NCBI GenBank assembly: GCA_964420405.1
Contig: CAYQTL010000017.1
Span: forward strand, 1-64,000
DNA: 64,000 nt
Reading direction: 5' to 3'
Source of the DNA: CAYQTL01 sp964420405
GTDB lineage: Bacteria; Acidobacteriota; Thermoanaerobaculia; Thermoanaerobaculales; Sulfomarinibacteraceae
Both the position numbers and the translations under genes were made by a program. The notes under the pieces are model-generated. The model was not told where the DNA came from. It saw only the letters and a program-made list of their open reading frames with translations, and ran no database searches. Shown in pieces: positions 14,583 through 23,395 of this stretch; positions within the stretch are counted from its first letter, which is position 1; every line of letters begins with the position of its first letter.

Positions 14583-16703
14583 ATGGCCACCCGCACCGTC
14601 GTCCGCTCCCGCGCGACCACCCGGATCGTCCGGGCGGTCCAGAGCCTCGCGTTCCTCGTTCCGCTGACCGTCCCCGTCGTCGTCGTGCTGGCGTCGCCCG
14701 AGCCCGGTTCCGTCAAGGAGGAGGTCGTCCTCGACACCGGCCAGTCGGGGCCGGTCGTGGGCGCCTTCGGCTCCACACGCCAGGACGCCACGGTGGCCGT
14801 CTACCGGCGGTTCGACCTCGCCGATCTGCCCCCGGGCGGGCGGCTCCGGCTCGACACGGGCTCGGTGCTGGTGACCAGTCCGGGCGGCATCGGCCTCGAG
14901 GGCACGGTCACGTGGGGCATCCTCGCGGTGAACACCGACGGCACGCCCGGCAGCCCCTACGGGGACGGCGGAATCCAGGTCGACGCCGTGCCGCCGCCCT
15001 TCCCCGACACCAGCGGGCTCCCGTTCGATCTCGGACCCGGCGGCGTGACGCTGCCACCCGGCGTGTCGTCGTTCTTCTTGTGCATCGAGACCGACAACGC
15101 CGCTGTGCACATCGGTGGGTACACGGTCCAGGGCAACACCCTCTACACGAGCGTCGACGACGAGCCGCCGCAACCGGTCCCGGATGCGGACCTCGGCGCG
15201 GTCGTGAACGGCGAGATCCTGGACGGCGGGCCCGATCCGACCCCCACCGTGGTCCCCACCGCCACGCCCGCGGTCTCCGTCCAGCGCGTCCCCCAGGCGG
15301 GCGCCGGGCCGGGCGCCAACCAGTCGCGGTTCGACACCGAGGTGACGATGCTCAACCCCGACGGGAGCTTCGAGATCGAGGTCGACCTGGCGATCCACCC
15401 CCGCGGTGGTACAGACTGGGTCCCCGTCGCGGGATTCCTGGTGCCCCGCAACGCCGTCTGGAACATCGTCGTCAGCCAGCACGTCCCATCGGATTCGATC
15501 TTCGGCGCACTCGACGTCGAGTCCCGCGGCGTCGTTCCAGCCAAGCGGCTCGACGATCTCTCTCCGATGGCCCAGGCCGTGATCTTCGCCGCGCTGCCCG
15601 ACGGCCGGGAGTTCGGACAGTACTTCCAGGCGACGACCCTCGACGCGGCCCAGCAGGCGGGCGAGACCTCGCTTCTCTTCACCACTCACGATCCGGTCCG
15701 CTACCGGGTCAACGTCGGCGTGACGGCGGCCGCGGACGACACGCGGGTCCGTCTGACGCCGCTCGGCGACGGCGCCGTCCAGCTCGCCCCGCCTCGACTG
15801 ATCGAGCACGACGACGGGGGCAGCTCCCAGGTCAATGACATCGCCGGTGCGTGGGGGCTGGGCGACACGCCCAACGTCATGGTCCAGGTGGAGGTGCTGG
15901 CGGGCGCGGCGTTCCCCTACGCCTCCGTTCTCGACGGTCGCGGACACGTCCCTGGAACCTCCGATCCGACCACGGTCCTGCCGGTGACCGCGGGCGCACG
16001 CCAGGTGGTGCTCCTGGAGATGGGCAGGATCACCGGCCTGGACGAGTTCTCCGGCTCGGCGATGGTGTACAACCACAACGCCGCCGCGGCTTCGGTCGAC
16101 GTCGCCTTCCACCAGCGCGGCGTGCCCGGTGTCTCGGACTCCACCTCGATCACCGTCCCCGGAAACGGCGTCCTCAGCTGGGACGACGCCGTCGGTGAGC
16201 TGGTGGGCCGGACAGGCGTGGTCGGCTCGCTGGTGCTCGAGGTCACAGGCAACCGCCCAGGGGCGATCTCCGCGATCGGCCGCGAGTTCGCGATCTTCTC
16301 CGACAACGGCCAGGTGACCGGAACCGCGGGCCAGCTGCTGCCGGGCCTCGCCCCCGCCGACCGGCTGATGCCCGGCGAGACGTTCCACTTCATCGGGCTG
16401 CGCGACCGCCAGACGCCCCGGGGCCGCGAGCGCAGCCACCTCGGCGTGCTCAACCTCGGCGACGCCGACGTCGGCCTGGCGGCGGCGGTGTACGGCGCCG
16501 ACGGAGCGTTCGAGGGGATGGTGCAACGGACCGTCCGCGCCGGCGAGCAGCTGCGTGTCAACAACGTCCTGCGGGCCGCCAACCCGAGCCTCGACGACGG
16601 CTTCAAGCGGATCGAGGTGACCGCCGACGGGCCGCTGTACGTCCTCGCCTACCGCGTCAACGCGACCGGGGACCCCGTGACCCTGCGGCCGTTCCGGCGG
16701 TAG
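14583..16703 (+). CDS. Large secreted protein of unknown function
   Basis: 706 residues. The N-terminus has arginines followed by a hydrophobic segment (residues about 18-38, SLAFLVPLTVPVVVVLA), a signal peptide or anchor. The mature part is beta-rich. A first domain of about 170 residues is separated by a Pro/Thr linker (DPTPTVVPTATPAVS, near 220-235) from a larger region of repeated beta-sandwich-like strands to the end. No catalytic motif or sortase signal is visible. AGGGGGAACCCC precedes the ATG. Its 3' end overlaps the convergent gene at 16657 by 47 bp. I do not recognise the family. Confidence 0.85.
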   Translation: MATRTVVRSRATTRIVRAVQSLAFLVPLTVPVVVVLASPEPGSVKEEVVLDTGQSGPVVGAFGSTRQDATVAVYRRFDLADLPPGGRLRLDTGSVLVTSPGGIGLEGTVTWGILAVNTDGTPGSPYGDGGIQVDAVPPPFPDTSGLPFDLGPGGVTLPPGVSSFFLCIETDNAAVHIGGYTVQGNTLYTSVDDEPPQPVPDADLGAVVNGEILDGGPDPTPTVVPTATPAVSVQRVPQAGAGPGANQSRFDTEVTMLNPDGSFEIEVDLAIHPRGGTDWVPVAGFLVPRNAVWNIVVSQHVPSDSIFGALDVESRGVVPAKRLDDLSPMAQAVIFAALPDGREFGQYFQATTLDAAQQAGETSLLFTTHDPVRYRVNVGVTAAADDTRVRLTPLGDGAVQLAPPRLIEHDDGGSSQVNDIAGAWGLGDTPNVMVQVEVLAGAAFPYASVLDGRGHVPGTSDPTTVLPVTAGARQVVLLEMGRITGLDEFSGSAMVYNHNAAAASVDVAFHQRGVPGVSDSTSITVPGNGVLSWDDAVGELVGRTGVVGSLVLEVTGNRPGAISAIGREFAIFSDNGQVTGTAGQLLPGLAPADRLMPGETFHFIGLRDRQTPRGRERSHLGVLNLGDADVGLAAAVYGADGAFEGMVQRTVRAGEQLRVNNVLRAANPSLDDGFKRIEVTADGPLYVLAYRVNATGDPVTLRPFRR

Positions 16704-18156
16704 GCGACGCTGGAGCGGTACCGGAACGAAGCACGGCGCCGTCGGCGACGGTGAGGTCCAGGAAGCGGTCCTGGGCCAGGCGCCGCAGGAGCGGCTCACG
16801 GCATGAGAACGTCCGTACCGCCTCGGCGCCGACGACGAGGTGCTCACCTCCACGGTCGAGCACCGCGACCACCCGACCAGGAGGCGGAGGCGGCACGACC
16901 CCGAGCTCGAGGACGTGGTCGAAGAGGACCGGCGGGCCGCCGGCCACGGTCTCCTGGTGCAGTCGCACGAAGGCGTGCAGCCGGCGGTCGACCACCAGAG
17001 TGCCTTCGCGGGCGGTCGCGCGCCGCGCGGCGTGGTCCAGCGCCGCCACCACCGGGCTCGGCTGTCCCCTGTACCGCGCCGTGACCGGCACGACCATCGC
17101 CGCCCAGGCCGTCACCGCCACGGCCGCCGCCGCGACCGCCCGGCGGTCGCCCGCCAGACGCCTGAGCCCCTCGAGCACCAACCCGCCCGATAGCACCACG
17201 AGCGGCACCGCGTACCGCGGATGGGCCGGGTTCGACAGGAGGAACACCGTCGCCGCCGCCGCCGCGAGCGGCGCCAGCACTAGCCACAGCTGGCCGCGTC
17301 GCTCGCGGTCGGACCAGATCGACAGCGCGCCGGCGACCACCGCGGCGCACCACGCGACGGCCGCCAGCGGATGACCGGTCGCATCCGCGAGCCCCGAGGA
17401 CAGCAGGCCCCGACGGGCGGCGTCGAGGGACGCGAAGTGCCACCGGAAGTGCTCGACCAGCTCCATCCACAGCGGCGCCGCACCGCCGGCGAGAGCCACG
17501 AACGCCGCCGCACCTCCGGCCACCGCCACCGCCGCCGGGCCCGCGAGCCAGAGCAACCGCCGCCGGCCGTGGATCGCCGCGGCCGCGACCGTGGCGGCCG
17601 CGGCCGCCAGCGCGAGCTGGGGCCGCACGAGCACGCACGCGGCCGCCGCCAGGGACCCGGTGGCGAGGCGCCACGCTGCCGCCCCCGGCTGGCTCCAGGC
17701 GGCGACGGCCGCCACCAGCAGCGCCGTCGCCGCGGTCCCCGAGAACGCCCGGCCGGCCAGCAGCCACACCCCGGGGGCGGCGAGTGGGAGGGCAGCGGCG
17801 GCCACCGCGACAGTCGCCGGCAGCAGGCGCCTCCACAGCACCACGAGCGGCAGCACGACCAGGCTCCCGAGGGCCGCTCCCACCAGGCCGAGGGCCGCCG
17901 CGGGCCCGACTCCCGCCGCGGCGACGAGGCGGCCGAGCGCGATCCAGAGCGGGAAGTACGGCGGGTGGGGCTGCGACGCCGCCACGTCGAGCCGCGCCAC
18001 CGCCGCCGCCAGGTAGGCCTCGTCCTGCTCCCACACCGACGCCGGAAACGCGGCCAGCCGTGACACCACCACGATCGACACCAGAGCCGTGATGAGCACG
18101 GCCCGGAGCCGGCGGCGTTCGCCATCGCGTCTCCGTCCGGGAGCCACGCCGGTCAT
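16657..18156 (-). CDS. GT-C fold membrane glycosyltransferase (PMT/ArnT-like)
   Basis: 499 residues with roughly eleven hydrophobic segments. The first periplasmic loop contains WEQDEAYLAAAV, matching the Asp-Glu catalytic site of GT-C enzymes that use polyprenyl-phosphate sugars. A soluble C-terminal part of about 110 residues follows the last helix. It probably transfers a sugar from a lipid carrier to a lipid, glycan or protein outside the membrane. ATG 18156 was chosen; an earlier in-frame start at 18300 adds only low-complexity sequence. Its last 16 codons overlap the convergent gene ending at 16703. Confidence 0.75.
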   Translation of the reverse strand: MTGVAPGRRRDGERRRLRAVLITALVSIVVVSRLAAFPASVWEQDEAYLAAAVARLDVAASQPHPPYFPLWIALGRLVAAAGVGPAAALGLVGAALGSLVVLPLVVLWRRLLPATVAVAAAALPLAAPGVWLLAGRAFSGTAATALLVAAVAAWSQPGAAAWRLATGSLAAAACVLVRPQLALAAAAATVAAAAIHGRRRLLWLAGPAAVAVAGGAAAFVALAGGAAPLWMELVEHFRWHFASLDAARRGLLSSGLADATGHPLAAVAWCAAVVAGALSIWSDRERRGQLWLVLAPLAAAAATVFLLSNPAHPRYAVPLVVLSGGLVLEGLRRLAGDRRAVAAAAVAVTAWAAMVVPVTARYRGQPSPVVAALDHAARRATAREGTLVVDRRLHAFVRLHQETVAGGPPVLFDHVLELGVVPPPPPGRVVAVLDRGGEHLVVGAEAVRTFSCREPLLRRLAQDRFLDLTVADGAVLRSGTAPASPTAGTAAGSRGPRSR

Positions 18157-18195
18157 CTTCCCATCCCGCCGCCCGTCCGCTGCGAGATCTCCCGA

Positions 18196-18207
18196 GGAAA
18201 ATTTTCC
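18196..18207. promoter_or_regulatory. AT-rich perfect palindrome GGAAAATTTTCC in divergent spacer
   Basis: A 12-bp perfect palindrome with eight consecutive A/T bases stands out in the G+C-rich spacer between the GT-C gene and the LPxTA protein gene. It lies about 40 bp upstream of the GT-C start. It could be an operator or an AT-rich promoter element. No other copy was noticed in the window. Confidence 0.35.
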
Positions 18208-18431
18208 GGGCCGGGCCGCAAGACGTACACGGTCGGGCCGGGCCGACCCTCGTCCCGATCGGGGTCCAGCCGCCTCCAGAACCTCGCCGCCGCCCCTCAA
18301 CCGCTGTCATCACGTGACTTCGACTGACTGGCTCCTGCCTGGTACGGACCTTGCGACACCACGCCGGCAGAGCGACACGAAAGCGCTGCGGCCGGATCGC
18401 CGGAGCGGACGCTTTCCGAAGGAGGAACCCC

Positions 18432-19022
18432 ATGAGACGCAAGCTGACAACCACACTCTCGATCATGACCCTCGTCGTCGGCGTCGCCGGCCTCGCAGGA
18501 GGCGCCGACGTGGACGCCCCCGAGGGCGACGTCAGCAAGACCGAGGGCGAGGTCGTGATGATCACGCCAGCGGTGATCCATCTCACCATCGACAACAGGA
18601 TCGAGGAGTTCGAGCGGACGCCCCAGTCCAACATCGAGGAGGGCCTGAACAACGGCGACGAGGTCTACATCTGGTTCCACGAGAGGGGCACCTCGCGGGT
18701 CGTCGATCGCGCCACCCGGAAGGAGCCGGAGACCCGGGGCGAGCCGGCCACGACGACGATGAGAGGGCAGCGCGACGACGACACGGCCCGCCAGCAGCAG
18801 GGCGAGCACGCCATGGGAGAGCAGCGGCAGAGGCACGCCGAGCAGAAGAGCGACGACGACGACACCATGTCCTACGCCGAGTACCAGCGCCGGGCGCAGG
18901 AGCAGATGACCCAGCGCACCACCCTCCCCCAGACCGCGAGCAACGTCCACGGCCTCGCGCTCGCCGGCCTGCTGCTGATCGCGACCGGCGCGGCCTTGTG
19001 GTTCCGTGCCACGCGCTCGTGA
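18432..19022 (+). CDS. LPxTA-type sortase substrate surface protein
   Basis: 196 residues. It has an N-terminal signal peptide (RKLTTTLSIMTLVVGVAGLAG), a short globular part (about 35-92), then a highly charged Arg/Asp/Gln-rich stalk (about 95-160). The C-terminus is a complete sorting signal: LPQTA at 165-169, a hydrophobic helix (LALAGLLLIATGAALWF) and a basic tail RATRS. It should be cleaved and joined to an envelope amine by the sortase encoded next. GGAGGAACCCC precedes the ATG. The ligand or function of the globular part is unknown. Confidence 0.85.
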   Translation: MRRKLTTTLSIMTLVVGVAGLAGGADVDAPEGDVSKTEGEVVMITPAVIHLTIDNRIEEFERTPQSNIEEGLNNGDEVYIWFHERGTSRVVDRATRKEPETRGEPATTTMRGQRDDDTARQQQGEHAMGEQRQRHAEQKSDDDDTMSYAEYQRRAQEQMTQRTTLPQTASNVHGLALAGLLLIATGAALWFRATRS

Positions 19023-19074
19023 CGTGACCGGCGGATGATGTCGCGCCACGCGCCGACGTCCCGGAGTCGCGAGC

Positions 19075-19110
19075 GGACGCCCCTCCAGGAGCCTCTCCGG
19101 AGGGGCGTCC
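19075..19110 (+). terminator. Perfect 12-bp hairpin between substrate and sortase genes
   Basis: GGACGCCCCTCC (19075-19086) is fully complementary to GGAGGGGCGTCC (19099-19110) across a 12-nt loop. It lies 53 bp after the substrate stop and 20 bp before the sortase GTG. It has no U-tract. It could attenuate readthrough so that the substrate is made in excess of the sortase, or it may protect the 3' end. Confidence 0.6.
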
Positions 19111-19129
19111 GTGCGTCCGGAGGGTTCCC

Positions 19130-19885
19130 GTGAGCGGCCCTGGTGGAGACCGCGGAGCGGGCCGCCGCCGGCGCCGGGTCGCCGCCGCGACCCTCGTGAC
19201 CGCGGGCCTGGCGTTCGTCACGGCGTGGGGATGGGAGCTCGTGCGTGCCGGGCACCAGGCGGCCGACGCCGAACGCCGGGTCCACGACCTGCTCGGAGCC
19301 GACATCTCGGCGACACCGACAGCGACGGTCGTCGCGACCGTTCTGCCGACCCGTACACCGCCGCCGCCGCCCACCGCGACGCCGATCCCGACGGCGGGCG
19401 AGGTCCTCGGGCGGCTGTCGATCCCGCGCCTTGGCCTCACGGTACCCGTGCTCGAAGGAGTCGATGACGCCGTACTCGACGGCGGCGCCGGCCGGTTCCC
19501 GGAGACGGCGGCTCTCGGCGGCACCGGCAACACCGCCCTCGCCGCCCATCGGGACACCCACTTCCGAGCACTCCGGCAGGTCCGTGCGGGCGACCTGATC
19601 GAGGTCGAGGTGCCCGGCCGGACCGTCGGCTACGAGGTGACCGGGACGAGGGTGGTGGGACCGGATGCCGTGCAGGTGCTGGACGACGCAGGCGACGACC
19701 GCCTGACGCTCGTCACCTGCCACCCGTTCGACTGGGTCGGCCCGGCACCCCGCCGGTTCGTGGTCGTCGCCCGGAGAGTCGGCGTCCCGCCGGCCGGCGT
19801 CACCGTCGAGGGACGGCCGCCGGCGTCCGACCGCCATCCAGGTGCGGCCCGGGGTGGACCGGCGCACGCGGGCTCGCAGCGCTGA
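19130..19885 (+). CDS. Sortase (class D/E-like transpeptidase)
   Basis: 251 residues. An N-terminal basic stretch and one transmembrane helix (about 18-38) anchor it. A Pro/Thr linker (about 70-90) leads to the catalytic domain, with RLSIPRLGLTVPVLEGVDD, the catalytic His140 (ALAAHRDTHFR), Cys197 in TLVTCHPF and Arg208/209 in PAPRRFVV. The adjacent LPQTA protein is the obvious substrate. GTG start at 19130 has GGAGGG upstream. Its last 86 bp overlap the 3' end of the convergent oxidase subunit IV gene, so the C-terminal tail after about residue 217 may be dispensable. Confidence 0.9.
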   Translation: MSGPGGDRGAGRRRRRVAAATLVTAGLAFVTAWGWELVRAGHQAADAERRVHDLLGADISATPTATVVATVLPTRTPPPPPTATPIPTAGEVLGRLSIPRLGLTVPVLEGVDDAVLDGGAGRFPETAALGGTGNTALAAHRDTHFRALRQVRAGDLIEVEVPGRTVGYEVTGTRVVGPDAVQVLDDAGDDRLTLVTCHPFDWVGPAPRRFVVVARRVGVPPAGVTVEGRPPASDRHPGAARGGPAHAGSQR

Positions 19886-20174
19886 TCGGCACCGGCGCCG
19901 GCGTCCGGGTCGCCACGTCGGCGAGGACCAGACCGATCAGGATACCGAGCCACAGAAGGCCGGCGGCCGCGAAGATGCGCGTGACCGGCGAGGCCCGGTC
20001 GAGGTGCATGAACACCGCCGCCACCAGCCCCGCCTTGAGGCCCGCGACGGCCATCGCCGCCAGCAGCCCGAACCGTCCCAGCGGCAGCATGCCGACGCCG
20101 ACGGTCGCGGCGAGCAGCACCAGCAACGCGACCAGCGTGCGGAGGTACGGTGGACGGGCCGCTTCGTCGGCCAT
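19800..20174 (-). CDS. Cytochrome c oxidase subunit IV (caa3 type)
   Basis: 124 residues with three hydrophobic helices and the subunit IV signature AGLKAGLVAAVFMHLDR. It is the last gene of the alternative complex III-caa3 operon. ATG overlaps the subunit III stop (ATGA). The C-terminal 28 residues, rich in Pro and Ala, lie in the overlap with the convergent sortase gene. This subunit assists assembly of the oxidase and has no redox centre. Confidence 0.85.
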   Translation of the reverse strand: MADEAARPPYLRTLVALLVLLAATVGVGMLPLGRFGLLAAMAVAGLKAGLVAAVFMHLDRASPVTRIFAAAGLLWLGILIGLVLADVATRTPAPVPISAASPRAPVHPGPHLDGGRTPAAVPRR

Positions 20175-20806
20175 CACGCCACCAGGTACAGCAGCGGCAG
20201 CAGGAAGATCCAGACGATGTCGACGAAGTGCCAGTACAGGCCCGTCATCTCGGCCTGGTTCGCCGTCGCCTCCCCCCGCCGCAGCCGCCACGCCACGACG
20301 CCGACGACTCCGACCCCCGCCGCGACATGCAGCGCGTGCAGCCCCGTCATCACGAAGTAGAAGACGAGGAAGAGCTGGGCGTGCACCGGGTCGGCGAAAC
20401 CGCTGACCGCGAACCCCGGCCCCGGCACGATGCCGTCCCGCGCGTCGAGCAGGTACTCGACCGCCTTGGCGGCCAGGAACGCGCATCCGAGCAGCGCCGT
20501 CGCACCGAACCACCGGCCGGACGACCGCGAGCCGCTGCGGGCGGCCTGGACCCCCGTGGCCATCGTGAAGCTCGACACCAGCAGCACCGCCGTGTTGGCC
20601 ACCGCGATCCAGAGGTACAGGTGGCGGCTGGCCTCGGCGAACGCCTCCGGATACTGCAGGCGGTACGCCGCGTAACCGGTGAACAGGCCGCCGAAGAGCA
20701 TCAGCTCGGTGACCAGGAAGGTCCACATGCCGAGGGCCGCGGCGTGCCGCTGCTGGGCGGCGTCGTCGAACTGCATCGCGGTGGCCTCGCGAGGCCCGTC
20801 AGCCAT
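20174..20806 (-). CDS. ctaE: Cytochrome c oxidase subunit III
   Basis: 210 residues, the five-helix form of subunit III. Family motifs include GMWTFLVTELMLFGGLF and MTGLYWHFVDIVWIFLLPLLY near the C-terminus. ATG 20806 lies eight bases inside the subunit I gene end, so translation is probably coupled. It has the fewer-helix architecture common with caa3 oxidases that have separate subunit IV. Confidence 0.94.
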   Translation of the reverse strand: MADGPREATAMQFDDAAQQRHAAALGMWTFLVTELMLFGGLFTGYAAYRLQYPEAFAEASRHLYLWIAVANTAVLLVSSFTMATGVQAARSGSRSSGRWFGATALLGCAFLAAKAVEYLLDARDGIVPGPGFAVSGFADPVHAQLFLVFYFVMTGLHALHVAAGVGVVGVVAWRLRRGEATANQAEMTGLYWHFVDIVWIFLLPLLYLVA

Positions 20807-22391
20807 CGTCCACCTCGGGATCGTAGGCGTAGGGGGGGCCCTCGACCCGCGGCGGCTCGACGAAGTTGTGGCTCGGCGGCGGCGACGCGGTCCGCCACTC
20901 GAGGCCCGTCGCGCGCCACGGGTTGGCATCGGCCTTCCGGCCGCGGAGCAGGCTCCAGACCAGCAGGACGAACGGCACCAAGTAGCCCAGCGCGAGGATC
21001 GAGGCCCCGGCACTCGACAGCACGTTGAGTGGCTGGAGCTCCTCGGGGTAGCTGGCGTAGCGCCGCGGCATGCCGAGATAGCCGAGCAGGAACTGGGGGA
21101 AGAACGTCAGGTTGAAGCCGAAGAACAGCAGCAGCGCACCGGCGACACCGACCTTCTCCGGGTACAGCCGGCCGGTGATCTTCGGCCACCAGAAGTGGAG
21201 ACCGCCGAGGAAGGCGGTCACCATCCCGCCGACCATGATGTAGTGGAAGTGCGCGACCACGAAGTAGGTGTCGTGGACGTGCCGATCCACGGCGAGCGCC
21301 GCCAGGAACAGGCCCGTCAGCCCACCCACCAGGAACAGGCCGACGAAGCTGAGGGCGTAGACCATCGGCGCCGTCAGCCGGATGCGGCCCTTGTGCAGGG
21401 TCGCCGTCCAGTTGAACACCTTGATCGCCGACGGGACCGCGACCAGATAGCTCAGCAGGGAGAACACCAGACCGGCGTACACGCTCTGGCCCGCGACGAA
21501 CATGTGGTGTCCCCACACGAGGAAGCCGAGCACCGCGATCGCCATGCTCGAGGAGGCGATGAACCGGTAGCCGAAGATCGGGCGCCGGGCGAAGCACGGC
21601 AGCACCTCGGACACCACACCCATGCCCGGCAGGATCATGATGTACACCGCCGGGTGGGAGTAGAACCAGAACAGGTGCTGGAACAGCAGCGGGTCGCCGC
21701 CGATGGCCGGGTCGAAGATACCGATCCCCCAGATCCGCTCCACCGCCACCAGGCCGAGAGTGATCGCCAGCACCGGCGTCGCCAGCACCATGATCAGGCT
21801 GGTGGCGTACTGGGACCACACGAAGAGCGGCATCCGGAACCAGCCCATGCCCGGCGCCCGCATGGTGTGGGTCGTCACCATGAAGTTCAGGCCGGTGAAG
21901 ATCGACGAGAAGCCGGCGACGAAGATCCCCGCCACCATCGGGATCACCGCCGAGTTGGCGAAGGTCGTCGTGTAGGGCGCGTAGAACGTCCAGCCCGTGT
22001 CGACCCCACCGGCGAGCATCGCCGTCATCGCGAGTGCGCCGCCGGCCACGAACACATACCAGCTGGCGAGGTTGAGGCGCGGGAACGCCAGGTCGCGGGC
22101 GCCGAGCATCAGCGGCAGCAGGAAGTTGCCGAGGACAGTTGGAATCGACGGCACCAGGAAGAACCACACCATGACGGTGCCGTGGAGCGTGAAGAACCGG
22201 TTGTACGCCTCCTCGCTGACCAGGTCCGACGCCGGCGTCACCAGCTCGAGGCGCATGACCGTCGCCGCGATCCCGCCGACCGCGAAGAAGCCGAGCAGCG
22301 TCACCAGGTACAGGATCGCGATCCGCTTGTGGTCGGTCGAAAGCAGCCACGACCGCAGTCCGCGGCCGTCCTCGAGGTAGCTCCCGGTCAC
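20799..22391 (-). CDS. ctaD: Cytochrome c oxidase subunit I (heme-copper oxidase, A2 type)
   Basis: 530 residues, twelve transmembrane helices. It begins with the family segment LLSTDHKRIAILYLVT. Copper/heme ligands are in FYSHPAVYIMILP (His and the cross-linked Tyr), VWGHHMFVAG and VVAHFHYIMVGG. The YSHPxVY context, without the Glu of the usual HPEV, is the hallmark of the A2 subfamily, which uses a Tyr-Ser pair in the D-channel. It reduces oxygen to water and pumps protons. GTG start overlaps the subunit II stop. Confidence 0.97.
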   Translation of the reverse strand: MTGSYLEDGRGLRSWLLSTDHKRIAILYLVTLLGFFAVGGIAATVMRLELVTPASDLVSEEAYNRFFTLHGTVMVWFFLVPSIPTVLGNFLLPLMLGARDLAFPRLNLASWYVFVAGGALAMTAMLAGGVDTGWTFYAPYTTTFANSAVIPMVAGIFVAGFSSIFTGLNFMVTTHTMRAPGMGWFRMPLFVWSQYATSLIMVLATPVLAITLGLVAVERIWGIGIFDPAIGGDPLLFQHLFWFYSHPAVYIMILPGMGVVSEVLPCFARRPIFGYRFIASSSMAIAVLGFLVWGHHMFVAGQSVYAGLVFSLLSYLVAVPSAIKVFNWTATLHKGRIRLTAPMVYALSFVGLFLVGGLTGLFLAALAVDRHVHDTYFVVAHFHYIMVGGMVTAFLGGLHFWWPKITGRLYPEKVGVAGALLLFFGFNLTFFPQFLLGYLGMPRRYASYPEELQPLNVLSSAGASILALGYLVPFVLLVWSLLRGRKADANPWRATGLEWRTASPPPSHNFVEPPRVEGPPYAYDPEVDDG

Positions 22392-23395
22392 GGCGTCACC
22401 TCCTCCGGCCAGCCGTCCTGCAGCGAGCGCACGAGCTCGACCAGCTCGACGAGGTCGTCCTCGTCCACCTGCCCCCGGTAGGTCGGCATCACCGACGGGG
22501 ACTCGTAACCGGCGACGATCTTCGCCTGCGGCTCGAGGATCGACTCGCGCACGTACTGCTCGTCGGCGATGACGGTGCGCCCGCTCCGCAGCCTGACCTC
22601 GCTGCCGAAGAGACCGTCGAGACGGGGCGCACGCACCCTCGCCGCCGGCAGGTGGCACGACCCGCATCCGAGCCGGAAGAACGCGCCCTCGCCCGCCGCC
22701 ATCCGCCCTTCGGCCGTGCCCGGCGAGCCGGGGGGCGCCTGGGCGTCGTCCCCGAGCCAGGCCGCGAAGGCGGCGGGGGGCATCACCTCGACCCAGCCGC
22801 CCATCGTCGCGTGACCGGTGCCGCAGTACTCGGCGCACAGCAGCCGGTACCGGCCGATCCGCTCGGGCTCGAACCAGAGCGTCGTGTAGCGACCGGGCAG
22901 CGCATCCTGCTTCACCCGGAAGGCGGGGATGAAGAAGCTGTGGATCACGTCCTCGGAGGTGAGCACGAGCTTCACCGCGCGCCCGGCTGGCACGTGGAGC
23001 CCGTCGATCTCGCGACGTCCGTCCGGGTGCTGCAGCTTCCACATCCACTGCGAGCCCACCACGTACACGGTGTAGGCGTCCTCGGGAGGGGTCGACTGGT
23101 CCAGGTACACAGCCGCCGCCCATCCGAAGAGGCCGAGCGCGATCGCCGTCGGGATCGCGACCCAGGTCAGCTCGAGCCGGGTGGCGGCGTCGACGCGGCC
23201 GCTGCGGTCGGCCGCCGAGCCGCGCCGGTACCGGATCAGGAACACCAGCATGACGGTGCCGATCACCGCCACGAGCACCACCGCGAACACCACCAGGGCG
23301 AAGAGCACCAGGTCGACCTGGCGCGCGCCCGTCGCCGCGCCTGGCAGCAGCGGCAGCCAGTCCGGGCCGGTGCCGACGGGCACCGTGCCGCTCAC
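22388..23395 (-). CDS. ctaC: Cytochrome c oxidase subunit II with fused cytochrome c domain (caa3)
   Basis: 335 residues. Two N-terminal helices (about 27-56 and 77-98) precede the cupredoxin domain. The CuA site is visible as His152, Cys187, Glu189, Cys191, His195 and Met198 (LLCAEYCGTGHATM). A class I cytochrome c domain follows, with CGSCH at 244-248 and a likely distal Met in SVMPTYRG. This is the caa3 arrangement, allowing direct electron entry from alternative complex III. GTG start overlaps the preceding gene's stop. Confidence 0.96.
   Translation of the reverse strand: MSGTVPVGTGPDWLPLLPGAATGARQVDLVLFALVVFAVVLVAVIGTVMLVFLIRYRRGSAADRSGRVDAATRLELTWVAIPTAIALGLFGWAAAVYLDQSTPPEDAYTVYVVGSQWMWKLQHPDGRREIDGLHVPAGRAVKLVLTSEDVIHSFFIPAFRVKQDALPGRYTTLWFEPERIGRYRLLCAEYCGTGHATMGGWVEVMPPAAFAAWLGDDAQAPPGSPGTAEGRMAAGEGAFFRLGCGSCHLPAARVRAPRLDGLFGSEVRLRSGRTVIADEQYVRESILEPQAKIVAGYESPSVMPTYRGQVDEDDLVELVELVRSLQDGWPEEVTP

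Noticed and set aside
14583..16703. Sortase substrate
   Set aside because: The C-terminus lacks any LPxT-like motif, hydrophobic helix or basic tail.
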